Assembly: GCA_039917615.1 (NCBI GenBank)
Contig: JBDSJD010000029.1
Location: 186,001 to 250,000 of the forward strand
Source: ZC4RG30 sp039917615
GTDB lineage: Bacteria > Pseudomonadota > Gammaproteobacteria > Steroidobacterales > Steroidobacteraceae
Direction: 5' to 3'
DNA: 64,000 bases
Below, piece by piece: positions 8,653 to 17,461 of the stretch. How positions within the stretch are numbered: position 1 is the first letter of the stretch; each line of letters starts with the position of its first letter. The translations under genes were made by a program, and so were the position numbers. A model generated the notes under the pieces. It ran no database searches. It saw nothing but the letters and a program-made list of their open reading frames with translations, and was not told the DNA's origin.

Positions 8653-9368
8653 GCCTGCGGGCGCTGGTCGTCGACGACGAACAGCCGGCGCGCGCGCGCC
8701 TGGCCGCGTTGCTGCTCGAACTGGGCCAGGTGGAAGTAGTCGGTGAGGCCCGCAACGCCACGGAGGCGTTGCAGCGCATCGAAGAGCTTGCGCCCGATCT
8801 GTTGTACCTCGACGTGCGGATGCCAGGAATGTCCGGTCTTGAGCTGGCGCGCCATCTGGGCAGCCTCGATGACCCACCTGCCATCATCTTCACGACGGCG
8901 CATGACGAACACGCGATGGAAGCATTCGAAGCCGAGGCCGTGGGTTATCTGCTGAAGCCCGTGCGCAAGGAGAAACTCGCTGCGGCCACGCAGCGTGCGC
9001 AGCAGCTGACGCAGCGGCAGCTGGGCAGCGTGGCCAGTGTGGCGCCGCGCACGCACCTGGCGGTGCGCCAGCGCGACGGCATCAGGCTGCTGCGACTCGA
9101 TGATGTGATCCGCCTGGTGGCCGAACAGAAATACACCACCGTGCATCACACCGGTGGCGAAGATCTCATCGACGATTCGCTGCGCACGCTTGCGGCTGAA
9201 CTCGGTGACCGCTTCGTGCGCATTCACCGCAGCGCATTGGTGAATCGCAACTTCATCGAAGCGGTGGAACGCAATGCCGAGGGCCATCACCTGATCCGGC
9301 TGCGCGGCGTCAGTGAACCCATGCAGGTCAGCCGTCGCCTGGTCGCCGAGCTCAAGACGCGCTTGTAG
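8649..9368 (+). CDS. algR: LytTR-family response regulator (AlgR-like)
   Basis: 239 residues. The receiver domain has the acidic pocket VVDDEQPARARL, the phospho-Asp in YLDVRMPGMSGLEL and the conserved Lys in LLKPVRKEK. The C-terminal LytTR DNA-binding domain ends RFVRIHRSALVNRNFIEAV. Its ATG overlaps the kinase stop codon (ATGA). The stop codon lies in the first unit of a 16-bp tandem repeat. It is the cognate partner of the upstream kinase. Confidence 0.92.
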   Translation: MSLRALVVDDEQPARARLAALLLELGQVEVVGEARNATEALQRIEELAPDLLYLDVRMPGMSGLELARHLGSLDDPPAIIFTTAHDEHAMEAFEAEAVGYLLKPVRKEKLAAATQRAQQLTQRQLGSVASVAPRTHLAVRQRDGIRLLRLDDVIRLVAEQKYTTVHHTGGEDLIDDSLRTLAAELGDRFVRIHRSALVNRNFIEAVERNAEGHHLIRLRGVSEPMQVSRRLVAELKTRL

Positions 9369-9422
9369 CGAGCGGCGCTTGTAGCAAGAGGCGCTTGTGG
9401 CGACTCGTGCTTGTAGCAAGTC
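9359..9422 (+). repeat. Four tandem copies of a 16-bp repeat
   Basis: Units start at 9359, 9375, 9391 and 9407, each resembling GCGCTTGTAGCGAGCG. They run from the last codons of algR into the gap before dapF. Copies differ at a few positions, mostly near the 3' end of the unit. Confidence 0.85.
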
Positions 9423-9461
9423 GCGTGCATGATGATTGCGCCGCGGGTGTATCCTTGCAGG

Positions 9462-10298
9462 ATGCAGTTCGAGTTCACCAAGATGCACGGTCTGGGCAAC
9501 GACGTCATCGTGCTCGACGCGCCCAATCGTGACGGTCTGCCGATCACAGCGCGGCAGTGGCGGCAGCTCGGCGACCGTCGCTTGGGCATCGGTTTCGACC
9601 AGGCAATGGTGCTGGAACCACCACGCAGTCCCGGCGCAGATTGCTACTACCGCGTCTTCAATGCCGATGGCAGTGAGGTGGAGCAATGCGGCAACGGCGT
9701 GCGCTGTTTGGCCGAGCTGCTGCGACGTCGCGGCGTGGCAAAGGATGGCGTCATTCGCCTTGAGAGCCTGGCGGGGCTGATGGAGGCCCGGCTAGGCACG
9801 ATGGGCACTGCCGCTGTCGATATGGGCGAGCCGCAATTCGCGCCGGAAGCTGTGCGCTTCGACGCCGCCGGCCAGCCCGGACCAAAATATTCCATCGACC
9901 TGCCCGACCAGCGCGTGGAGTTCGAAATCGCCTCGATGGGCAATCCGCACGCGGTGCTCGAGGTGTCAGATGTCTTGACCGCGCCGGTGCCGAGGCTCGG
10001 CGCCGCGCTCGAGTCGCATCCGCGTTTCACACGCCGTGTAAATGTGGGCTTCCGGCAGATCCTGGCGCGTGATCGCATCCGCCTGCGTGTGTTCGAACGC
10101 GGCGTGGGCGAAACACTGGCCTGCGGCACCGGCGCATGTGCAGCGGCGGCCACAGGCATCCGTGCCGGGTTGCTCGATCGTGAAGTGACCGTCGAGTTGC
10201 CCGGCGGCAAGCTGCTGGCGCGCTGGGATGGCCCGGGCACGCACTTTTGGCTCGAAGGTCCCGCTGAAGTATCTTTCAGTGGGCGTTTTGATCTCTAG
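9462..10298 (+). CDS. dapF: Diaminopimelate epimerase
   Basis: 278 residues from the ATG at 9462, the canonical family start (FTKMHGLGNDVIVLD). The two catalytic cysteines are in EQCGNGVRC and LACGTGACAAA. It converts LL- to meso-diaminopimelate for lysine and peptidoglycan synthesis in the cytoplasm. It leads the conserved block dapF, DUF484, xerC. An upstream in-frame ATG at 9429 lies near the tandem repeat and adds residues without similarity. Confidence 0.95.
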   Translation: MQFEFTKMHGLGNDVIVLDAPNRDGLPITARQWRQLGDRRLGIGFDQAMVLEPPRSPGADCYYRVFNADGSEVEQCGNGVRCLAELLRRRGVAKDGVIRLESLAGLMEARLGTMGTAAVDMGEPQFAPEAVRFDAAGQPGPKYSIDLPDQRVEFEIASMGNPHAVLEVSDVLTAPVPRLGAALESHPRFTRRVNVGFRQILARDRIRLRVFERGVGETLACGTGACAAAATGIRAGLLDREVTVELPGGKLLARWDGPGTHFWLEGPAEVSFSGRFDL

Positions 10299-10336
10299 AC
10301 CTGCCCTTCAATCGTTCCCGCGGAGCACCGTATTCC

Positions 10337-11029
10337 ATGACCACTTCCACTGCGCGCCAGGAGCCTGTTCTGGCCGACGACGACATCACCAGCTGGCTGC
10401 ATGCCAATCCGGATTTCTTCGAACGCAACCCCGGACTGATGGCCGGCCTGCGCCTGCCGCATGCAAGTGGTGGCGCCGTGTCGCTGGTCGAGCGGCAGAT
10501 CGAGGTTTTGCGCGATAAAACCCATACGGCGGATGCACGCCTGGCCGAGCTCGTGGGCATCGCCCGCGCCAACGAGCAGCTCGCCGCCAAGATCCATGGG
10601 TTCACGCGCCGGCTGATGCGCGCGCCCACGCGGCGCGAGATCCTGATGCAGATCGAGCGCGGCTTTCGCGAGGACTTCGATACCACCCAGACCGTGCTGC
10701 TGCTGTTCAACGCCGGCGATAATTTGGGCGACCTGCGGTTCGTGCGGCGGGTGGCCGCGGCGGATCCGAACCTCGCGGGCTTCGAGAATCTGCTGGCCAC
10801 CGGCCGGCCGCGTTGCGGGCAAATCCGCGATTCGCAGCGCGACTTCATCTTCGGACCCGACAGCAGCAGCGTCGGCTCGGTGGCATTGGTGCCGCTTGCC
10901 GGCGAGGCAGCACCGCTGGGCCTCCTGGTGCTCGGCAGCCTGAACCGCGAGCGCTTTCATCCCGGCATGAGCACCGACTTCCTGGCGCGACTGAGTGAAC
11001 TGATCAGCGATGCACTCGCGCGCGACTGA
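10337..11029 (+). CDS. DUF484 family protein (GAF-like)
   Basis: 230 residues. The N-terminal DDDITSWLHANPDFFERNPGL and the central helix SLVERQIEVLRDKT are characteristic of DUF484. The C-terminal half resembles a GAF domain (FIFGPDSSSVGSVALVPLAGE). In many gammaproteobacteria this gene sits between dapF and xerC, as here; its function is unknown. Its 3' end overlaps the xerC start by 20 bases. Confidence 0.92.
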   Translation: MTTSTARQEPVLADDDITSWLHANPDFFERNPGLMAGLRLPHASGGAVSLVERQIEVLRDKTHTADARLAELVGIARANEQLAAKIHGFTRRLMRAPTRREILMQIERGFREDFDTTQTVLLLFNAGDNLGDLRFVRRVAAADPNLAGFENLLATGRPRCGQIRDSQRDFIFGPDSSSVGSVALVPLAGEAAPLGLLVLGSLNRERFHPGMSTDFLARLSELISDALARD

Positions 11030-11933
11030 AGCGCGCGGACAGTTCCTGCGCCATCTGGCGCAGGAACGGCGCCTCTCCACCCACACCGGCGCCGCCTATC
11101 AACGCGACCTTGCGGCATTAGCCGCGTGGTGCGAAAAACAGGGACTCGAAGATTGGCCCGAACTCGATCACGGCCATGTGCGCAGCTTTGCCGCCCGCAG
11201 CCACGCCGGGGGCCTCGGACCGCGCAGCATCCAGCGCCGCCTCTCGGCCATCCGCTCATTCTTCAACTTCCTGCAACGCGAAGGACTGTGCGCCCACAAC
11301 CCGGCCGTGGATGTGCAGGCGCCCAAGGGGGGCAAGCGCCTGCCGCACACGCTCGACGCCGACCAGATGGCACGCGTGCTCAAGCCTGCGGCACCGGCGC
11401 AGGTGGTTGGGGATCCGAGCCTGGCCACTCGCGACCTCGCCATCATGGAGCTGCTTTACTCCTCCGGGCTGCGGCTCGCGGAACTTGTCGGCCTCGACCT
11501 TGCATCGCTTGATCTGGCCGACCGCACGGTGCGCGTCACCGGCAAAGGTGCCAAGGTGAGGATAATCCCCGTAGGCAAGCAAGCCGTGGCAGCCCTCCGA
11601 TCCTGGCTCAAGGTGCGGACCGATCTCGCCAAGCCCGACGAGAAGGCCGTATTCCTGGGCCGGAACGGTCGCCGCCTGGGGCCGCGCGCCATCCAGCTGC
11701 GGCTGGCGCAGATCGCCCGCCAGCAGGGGCTACCGGTGCGGCTGCATCCACATCTGTTCCGGCATTCCTTTGCCACCCATCTGCTGGAATCCAGCCACGA
11801 CCTGCGCGGCGTGCAGGAGCTGCTGGGCCACGCCGACATCAGCACCACGCAGGTCTACACCCACCTTGATTTCCAGCACCTGGCCCATATCTACGATCAG
11901 GCGCATCCGCGCGCCCGTCGCAAGAGCCGATAG
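11010..11933 (+). CDS. xerC: Tyrosine recombinase XerC
   Basis: 307 residues. The N-terminal SAM-like domain is followed by the catalytic domain with the full active-site set: R in YSSGLRLAEL, K in GKGAKVRIIP, HPHLFRHSFATH, H in LLGHADISTTQ and the nucleophile in VYTHLDFQHL. With XerD it resolves chromosome dimers at dif. The XerC identity rests on the sequence and the dapF-DUF484-xerC context. It overlaps the upstream gene. Confidence 0.94.
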   Translation: MHSRATEARGQFLRHLAQERRLSTHTGAAYQRDLAALAAWCEKQGLEDWPELDHGHVRSFAARSHAGGLGPRSIQRRLSAIRSFFNFLQREGLCAHNPAVDVQAPKGGKRLPHTLDADQMARVLKPAAPAQVVGDPSLATRDLAIMELLYSSGLRLAELVGLDLASLDLADRTVRVTGKGAKVRIIPVGKQAVAALRSWLKVRTDLAKPDEKAVFLGRNGRRLGPRAIQLRLAQIARQQGLPVRLHPHLFRHSFATHLLESSHDLRGVQELLGHADISTTQVYTHLDFQHLAHIYDQAHPRARRKSR

Positions 11934-11955
11934 GGCATTTTGCGTAAGGAACCCC

Positions 11956-12498
11956 ATGAGTCAGCAATTCGATCCACACAGCACCACGATTCTCGCGGTG
12001 CGTCGCGATGGCGTGCTGGCCCTGGGTGGGGATGGCCAGGTCACACTGGGCAACACCGTCATGAAGGGCAATGCCCGCAAGGTGCGACGGCTGTATGAAG
12101 GCAAGGTGTTGGCCGGTTTCGCGGGCGGCACGGCCGATGCCTTCACCCTGTTCGAACGCTTTGAAGGCAAGCTGCAGAAATTCGGCAACCTCACCCGTGC
12201 CGCCATCGAGCTTGCCAAGGACTGGCGGCAGGACCGCTATCTGCGACGCCTCGAGGCGCTGCTGCTGGTGGGTGACCCCGGCAGCCTCTATGTAATTTCG
12301 GGCAACGGCGATGTCATCGAGCCTGAGCTGCCGCTCGCCGCCATCGGCTCCGGTGGTCCTTTCGCGCAGTCTGCGGCGCGGGCGCTGTTCGAGAACACCC
12401 CGTTGTCTGCGCGCGAGGTGGTGGAGAAATCCCTCAACATCGCCGCCGACACCTGCATCTACACCAATCGCAACCTCACCATCGAGGAACTGTCATGA
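11956..12498 (+). CDS. hslV: ATP-dependent protease peptidase subunit HslV
   Basis: 180 residues from ATG 11956. The proteasome-like fold is recognised by TTILAVRRDGVLALGGDGQ, GNARKVRRL and GFAGGTADAFTLFERFE. The likely nucleophilic Thr is preceded by nine residues (MSQQFDPHS), so a short propeptide would have to be removed; other genera also have such extensions. It forms the HslVU protease with the next gene, which overlaps by 4 bases. Confidence 0.95.
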   Translation: MSQQFDPHSTTILAVRRDGVLALGGDGQVTLGNTVMKGNARKVRRLYEGKVLAGFAGGTADAFTLFERFEGKLQKFGNLTRAAIELAKDWRQDRYLRRLEALLLVGDPGSLYVISGNGDVIEPELPLAAIGSGGPFAQSAARALFENTPLSAREVVEKSLNIAADTCIYTNRNLTIEELS

Positions 12499-13826
12499 CG
12501 CCGCGCGACATCGTGCTGGAACTCGACAAGCACATTGTCGGCCAGCAGGCGGCCAAGCGCGCAGTTGCCATCGCGCTGCGCAACCGCTGGCGCCGCATGC
12601 AGATCGATGAGCCGATGCGGCACGAGATCACGCCCAAGAACATCCTGATGATCGGCCCCACCGGCTGCGGCAAGACCGAGATCGCGCGCCGCCTGGCGCG
12701 CCTGGCGAAAGCGCCGTTCGTGAAAGTGGAGGCCACCAAGTTCACCGAGGTGGGCTATGTCGGCCGCGAAGTCGATTCCATCATCAAGGACCTGGTGGAA
12801 GTGGCCGTGAAGATGACGCGCGAAGAGGCCAAGACACGCGTGGGCGAACGCGCCGCAGACGCAGCAGAAGAACGCCTGCTCGACGCATTGCTGCCGCGGC
12901 CCCGCGCGCCCATGGGCTTTTCCACCGATGAACCCGCGCAGCCGCGCGACGCCGAGACGCGCCAGCGATTCCGCAAGATGCTGCGCGAAGGTGTGTTAGA
13001 TGACCGCGAAATAGAGATTGACCTCTCCGTGGTAACTCCGGGTGTCGAGATCATGGCCCCGCCCGGCATGGAAGAAATGCAGCAGCAGCTGTCGCAGATG
13101 TTCAGCAACCTGGGCCAGGGTCGCAGCAAGTCGCGACGCGTGAAAGTGCGGGACGCACGCAAGCTGCTGCTGGACGAAGAAGCCGGCAAGCTGGTGAACG
13201 AAGACGAGATCCGCGCTGCGGCCGTGCACAACGCCGAGCAGAACGGCATCGTGTTCATCGACGAGATCGACAAGATTGCCCGCCGGCAGGACACCATCGG
13301 CGCGGATGTATCGCGCGAAGGCGTGCAGCGCGACCTGCTGCCGCTGGTCGAGGGCTGCACGGTCTCAACCAAGTACGGGACGTTGAAGACCGACCACATC
13401 CTGTTCATTGCCTCCGGCGCATTTCATATGTCGAAGCCGTCGGACTTGATTCCCGAGCTGCAGGGGCGTCTGCCGATCCGGGTTGAACTCGAACCGCTGA
13501 CCGCCGACGACTTCGTGCGCATCCTGACCGAACCGGATGCCTCACTCACGGCGCAATATCGCGCACTGCTCGGGACGGAATCCGTGCAGCTGGAATTCAC
13601 GCCAGATGGCGTGCGTCGGCTGGCGGAGGTGGCCTGGCAGGTGAACGAGCGCACCGAGAACATCGGGGCACGACGGCTGCACACGGTGATGGAGCGGTTG
13701 CTGGACAGCGCCTCTTACGAGGCCGCCGACCGCGCTGGAACGACGGTTACCGTCGATTCAGCCTATGTAGACCAGCACCTGTCGGCGCTCGCCAAGGACG
13801 AGGATTTGAGCCGCTATATCCTTTAA
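12495..13826 (+). CDS. hslU: HslU ATPase/unfoldase subunit
   Basis: 443 residues. Walker A is GPTGCGKT at 54-61; Walker B is GIVFIDEIDKIA. The insertion (I) domain lies between, and the protein ends DLSRYIL, the tail that docks into HslV. It unfolds substrates for HslV. The ATG overlaps the hslV stop. A strong hairpin without a U-run (13844-13868) follows. Confidence 0.96.
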   Translation: MTPRDIVLELDKHIVGQQAAKRAVAIALRNRWRRMQIDEPMRHEITPKNILMIGPTGCGKTEIARRLARLAKAPFVKVEATKFTEVGYVGREVDSIIKDLVEVAVKMTREEAKTRVGERAADAAEERLLDALLPRPRAPMGFSTDEPAQPRDAETRQRFRKMLREGVLDDREIEIDLSVVTPGVEIMAPPGMEEMQQQLSQMFSNLGQGRSKSRRVKVRDARKLLLDEEAGKLVNEDEIRAAAVHNAEQNGIVFIDEIDKIARRQDTIGADVSREGVQRDLLPLVEGCTVSTKYGTLKTDHILFIASGAFHMSKPSDLIPELQGRLPIRVELEPLTADDFVRILTEPDASLTAQYRALLGTESVQLEFTPDGVRRLAEVAWQVNERTENIGARRLHTVMERLLDSASYEAADRAGTTVTVDSAYVDQHLSALAKDEDLSRYIL

Positions 13827-13873
13827 CCAGCGCGGCGGCTGGACGCCGGGCCGGGCAACAGCCCGGCGAGGCT

Positions 13874-14050
13874 TCAGGAAGACTTGGCGCGCTTCGCGGG
13901 AGTCTTGGCGGCTGGCCTTGCAGCTGCTGGCCGGGTCGGGGCGCGGGCAACGGGCTTTTTCTCGGCCTTGTTCGGATCCTTCGGACGCAGCTTGCCGAAT
14001 GAGCCGGCGTAGATCTTGCCGCGACGGGTTCTGCGATCACCTTTTCCCAC
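13874..14050 (-). CDS. Small ribosomal subunit protein bTHX, with a C-terminal extension
   Basis: 58 residues from a GTG at 14050 preceded by GGAGA. The first 25 residues (MGKGDRRTRRGKIYAGSFGK then LRP) match the bTHX family, which is usually only about 25-45 residues. Here a Lys/Pro/Ala-rich tail (about residues 26-58) follows. An upstream in-frame ATG (14227) gives a longer frame with no family similarity. It converges on hslU with 47 bases between. Confidence 0.8.
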   Translation of the reverse strand: MGKGDRRTRRGKIYAGSFGKLRPKDPNKAEKKPVARAPTRPAAARPAAKTPAKRAKSS

Positions 14051-14156
14051 GAGAATCTCCAACTGTTTGAGGGCGGCGCAGTCTAGGAAACCTCCGCCAG
14101 ACTGTCCACAATGCGAATGATGAAACTGCCCGCAGGCTTGGGTTTTCTGGTGCCGG

Positions 14157-14187
14157 AAAAAAGAAAGGCCGGACAATTTGTCCGGCC
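14157..14187 (-). terminator. Orphan intrinsic terminator on the minus strand
   Basis: Read on the minus strand, GGCCGGACA pairs with TGTCCGGCC (9 bp, 3-base loop), followed by TTTCTTTTTT. No minus-strand gene lies immediately upstream, since ubiE is on the plus strand. It may end an antisense or small RNA, or insulate the bTHX gene. The rest of 14051-14390 shows no gene. Confidence 0.6.
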
Positions 14188-14390
14188 GAACTTTGACAAG
14201 ACCCCCAATTGGTACGTGCTTTCTCAAGCGCCGAACCCGCAGCGATCATGCGCCAGCCACCCGGGGAATGCCAGCGTTTTCACCAACAGTTTTGGTGGTT
14301 TAGCAACGATCATGCCGGAACGCTGCGTATCGTTTAGATTTCAGTTGCCGCGGCAGGCTTTCATGCTGTTTGACCAGGAATTCTTGCATC

Positions 14391-15149
14391 GTGAGTGAGC
14401 AGAACAAATCGCAGGAAACGGACTTCGGATTCGAACAAGTCGCGTGGAACGACAAGGTAAAACGCGTCCGCGGTGTATTCGATTCAGTAGCCCAGCGCTA
14501 CGACGTGATGAACGACCTGATGTCGGCGGGCACGCATCGTCTATGGAAACGCTTTGTCCTTTCCTGCACGAATCTGCGCGCCGGGCAGCGCGCACTGGAT
14601 GTGGCTGGCGGCACCGGCGATCTTTCCATCGGCATGCTGCGCCAGGTTGGTCCCTCGGGCCATGTGGTGCTCACCGACATCAATGCGCAGATGCTGGCGC
14701 GCGGCCGCGACCGGCTGATCGATGCAGGATTTGCCGGGAATTGCAGTGTGGTGCAGGCCAACGCCGAATGCCTGCCCTTCAGGGGCGGCCAGTTCGACTG
14801 CGTGACCATCGGCTTCGGGCTGCGCAATGTCACTGACAAACCGGCGGCACTGGGTTCGATGCGCCGCATGCTGAAACCCGGTGGGCAGCTCATCGTGCTG
14901 GAGTTCTCCACGCTTGCCGTGCCAGCTTTGCAGCCGCTCTATGACGCGTACTCGTTCCGCATCCTGCCGAAGCTGGGTGAACTCGTGGCTGGCGATGCTG
15001 ACAGCTACCGCTATCTCGCCGAGTCGATCCGCAAACATCCTGGCCAGGAAACCCTGCTGGCGATGCTGCGCGAGGCGGGGCTCGAGAACTGCAGCTACCA
15101 GAACCTTGCGGGCGGTGTTGTCGCCGTGCACCGGGGCTACGTGTACTGA
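14391..15149 (+). CDS. ubiE: Ubiquinone/menaquinone C-methyltransferase UbiE
   Basis: 252 residues from GTG 14391, which aligns with the E. coli start region (SQET..FGF); an ATG at 14370 adds seven residues. SAM-binding motif LDVAGGTGDLS, then NAECLPF, FGLRNVTDK, MLKPGGQLIVLEFS and DADSYRYLAESI are signatures. It C-methylates the demethylated quinone precursor. It leads ubiE-ubiJ-ubiB, with its stop sharing a base with the ubiJ ATG. Confidence 0.95.
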   Translation: MSEQNKSQETDFGFEQVAWNDKVKRVRGVFDSVAQRYDVMNDLMSAGTHRLWKRFVLSCTNLRAGQRALDVAGGTGDLSIGMLRQVGPSGHVVLTDINAQMLARGRDRLIDAGFAGNCSVVQANAECLPFRGGQFDCVTIGFGLRNVTDKPAALGSMRRMLKPGGQLIVLEFSTLAVPALQPLYDAYSFRILPKLGELVAGDADSYRYLAESIRKHPGQETLLAMLREAGLENCSYQNLAGGVVAVHRGYVY

Positions 15150-15748
15150 TGCTGACTGAACAGATACAGGCCATGATCGACCGGCATGTTGCAGGTTCAC
15201 CACGGGCGCGACAGCTGCTGACCGAACTCGCCGGCCGGCGCCTGCAGATCGTCGGGCGCTACACACCGTGGCGCATCTCGCTGCGGTCGCTTGATGGACA
15301 GCTGCTGCTGTCGCGCCAGGATCCGGTGGAACCGGACGCTGTCATTGCTGGCTCCCCGCTCGGGCTGCTCGCGCTGCTTCGGGAAGACCCCGCCGATGTG
15401 ATTCGCCGCGGCGATGTATCCCTCAGCGGCGATGCGGAACTTGCCGCGCGATTCCAGGAACTGCTGCAACTGCTGCGGCCGGATCTGGAAGCAGGCATCG
15501 CGCGAGTGACTGGCGACATCCCTGCGCATGGCGCCGGCCTGCTGCTGCGCAAGGCGCTGGAGTATGGCCGCGCCAGCCTGCGCACGCAGGCCACCAACGT
15601 GGGGGAATATCTGGCGCATGAAAAGCGCGTGCTCGTGCCGCGCGCCGAAGCCGAACAGTACCTGCATGATGTAGACGCCCTGCGCGAGCAGGCCGATCGG
15701 CTCGCCGCGCGCGTCGCGCTGCTCGAATCAAGGCAGAGCAAAGCGTGA
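15149..15748 (+). CDS. ubiJ: Ubiquinone biosynthesis accessory factor UbiJ
   Basis: 199 residues. An SCP2-like lipid-binding fold occupies the N-terminal half (GRRLQIVGRYTPWRISLRSL, VIRRGDVSLSGDAELAARFQ), and a coiled coil ends the protein (VDALREQADRLAARVALLES). UbiJ binds ubiquinone intermediates and UbiK. It overlaps ubiE at the start and ubiB at the end, so all three are translationally coupled. Confidence 0.9.
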   Translation: MLTEQIQAMIDRHVAGSPRARQLLTELAGRRLQIVGRYTPWRISLRSLDGQLLLSRQDPVEPDAVIAGSPLGLLALLREDPADVIRRGDVSLSGDAELAARFQELLQLLRPDLEAGIARVTGDIPAHGAGLLLRKALEYGRASLRTQATNVGEYLAHEKRVLVPRAEAEQYLHDVDALREQADRLAARVALLESRQSKA

Positions 15749-17394
15749 AGTTGCGGGTGCTCGGGCGACTCATCCACATCCATCGCGTGTTGACACGCCA
15801 TGGCCTCATCGACTTCACGCGCGGCACCTCGCTGCATGGCAAGTTGCGGCTGATCGGCTGGGTGTCGCCGTGGTTGTGGCTGCAGGGACGATCATCCGGC
15901 GGACGCGGCCAGCGCCTGCGGCTGGCGCTGCAGGAACTCGGACCGGTATTCGTGAAATTCGGCCAGGCGATCTCCACGCGCCGCGACCTGCTGCCGCCCG
16001 ACATTGCCGACGAACTGGTGAAACTGCAGGACCAGGTGCCGCCCTTTGCGGGCGAGATCGCGCGCGAGATTGCAGCCGAATCGCTGGGCCAGCCGCTGGC
16101 TGCACTGTTCCGCCACTTCGAAACCGAGCCGCTGGCAGCAGCATCGATCGCGCAGGTACATGCAGCGACTCTCACAGACGGCCGCGACGTGATCGTGAAG
16201 ATCCTGCGCCCGAACATGCGCGCGGTGATCGAGCGCGATCTGGAAGTGCTGTATGCGCTCGCGGATCTCGCCGATCGCTATTCACACGAAGGCCGGCGCC
16301 TGCGGCCGCTGGATATCGTGCAGGAATACGAGAAGACAATTCTCGACGAACTGGACCTGATGCGCGAAGCAGCCAATGCCGCGCACCTGAAGCGCAACTT
16401 TGCGGGTGATCCGAAGCTGCATGTTCCCGAGGTGTTCTGGGATCTGTGCCGCGCCGATGTCATGGTGATGGAACGCGTACACGGCATTCCCATCGGCGAC
16501 ATCGCGCGACTGCGTGAGCTGGGCGTCGACTTCAAATGCCTGGCCGAGAACGGCGTTGCGATTTTCTTCACGCAGGTGTTTCGCCACAATTTCTTTCACG
16601 CCGACATGCATCCCGGCAATATCTTCGTGCTGGCCGACAATCCCGCCGAGCCACGCTATGCGGCCGTGGACTTCGGCATCATGGGCACGCTGGATCCCCG
16701 CGACCAGGACTATCTCGCTCAGAACTTCCTGGCGGTGTTCGACCGCGACTATCGCAAGGTCGCCACGCTGCATGTGGACTCCGGCTGGGTGCCGCATGAT
16801 GTGCGTGTGGAAGACATGGAAGCGGCGATCCGCACCATCTGCGAACCCATCTTCGATCGGCCGCTGAAGGATATTTCCTTTGGCGTAGTGCTGCTGCGGC
16901 TGTTCGAGGCGCTGCGGCGCTTCGATGCGCGCATCCAGCCACAGCTGATCCTGTTGCAGAAGACGCTGTTCAATATCGAGGGATTGGGCAGGCAGCTTTA
17001 TCCCGACCTGGACATCTGGAAGACGGCGAACCCGATCCTGCGCGAATGGATGCGCGAGAAGCGGCACCCCGTGAATGTTGCCAAACGTCTGTGGGCCCAA
17101 TTGCCGGAGTTGCTGCGCGCGATGGAAGCGGCGCCTGTCGCGCTGCGGCAGCAGATGGTGGCGGCCGCGGAGCCGAAGCCGTCGCAGGTGGCATTCGCCA
17201 GCGATGCGCATCGGCTGCGCGGTCTGCGCGCAGGCCGGAACGACCGGCTGTTGGCGCCCTCGCTGGTGCTACTTGCGGGCATGGTGGCTCTGTCGGCACC
17301 GCGCGTACCGTCAGCGTTGGGATGGATCGTGGCTATTGGCGGCGGCCTGTGGCTTGTGCTCTGCCTCTTGCGCGACAGGAACCCTCCGCGCTGA
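15745..17394 (+). CDS. ubiB: Atypical kinase-like protein UbiB (ABC1/ADCK family)
   Basis: 549 residues from GTG 15745. The KxGQ motif (VFVKFGQAISTRRDLLP), ExD-type segment, DLMREAANAAHLKRNF, MHPGNIF and AAVDFGIMG mark the ABC1 family. Two membrane helices close the C terminus (LLAGMVALSA; LGWIVAIGGGLWLVLCLL). It is an ATPase that assists ubiquinone head-group modification at the inner membrane. It is the last gene of ubiEJB. Confidence 0.95.
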   Translation: MKLRVLGRLIHIHRVLTRHGLIDFTRGTSLHGKLRLIGWVSPWLWLQGRSSGGRGQRLRLALQELGPVFVKFGQAISTRRDLLPPDIADELVKLQDQVPPFAGEIAREIAAESLGQPLAALFRHFETEPLAAASIAQVHAATLTDGRDVIVKILRPNMRAVIERDLEVLYALADLADRYSHEGRRLRPLDIVQEYEKTILDELDLMREAANAAHLKRNFAGDPKLHVPEVFWDLCRADVMVMERVHGIPIGDIARLRELGVDFKCLAENGVAIFFTQVFRHNFFHADMHPGNIFVLADNPAEPRYAAVDFGIMGTLDPRDQDYLAQNFLAVFDRDYRKVATLHVDSGWVPHDVRVEDMEAAIRTICEPIFDRPLKDISFGVVLLRLFEALRRFDARIQPQLILLQKTLFNIEGLGRQLYPDLDIWKTANPILREWMREKRHPVNVAKRLWAQLPELLRAMEAAPVALRQQMVAAAEPKPSQVAFASDAHRLRGLRAGRNDRLLAPSLVLLAGMVALSAPRVPSALGWIVAIGGGLWLVLCLLRDRNPPR

Positions 17395-17461
17395 GCCAGT
17401 GATCTTGCCGTGATTTCGTTATTGCCCTAGGCTGTTTTGAAATTCCCCGGGGAGGTTGACC

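Noticed and set aside
8256..9686. 476-codon minus-strand frame opposite algZ/algR
   Set aside because: No family similarity, while the plus-strand kinase and regulator are certain.
13844..13868. Strong GC hairpin after hslU
   Set aside because: Perfect 8-bp stem but no U-run, so not called a terminator.
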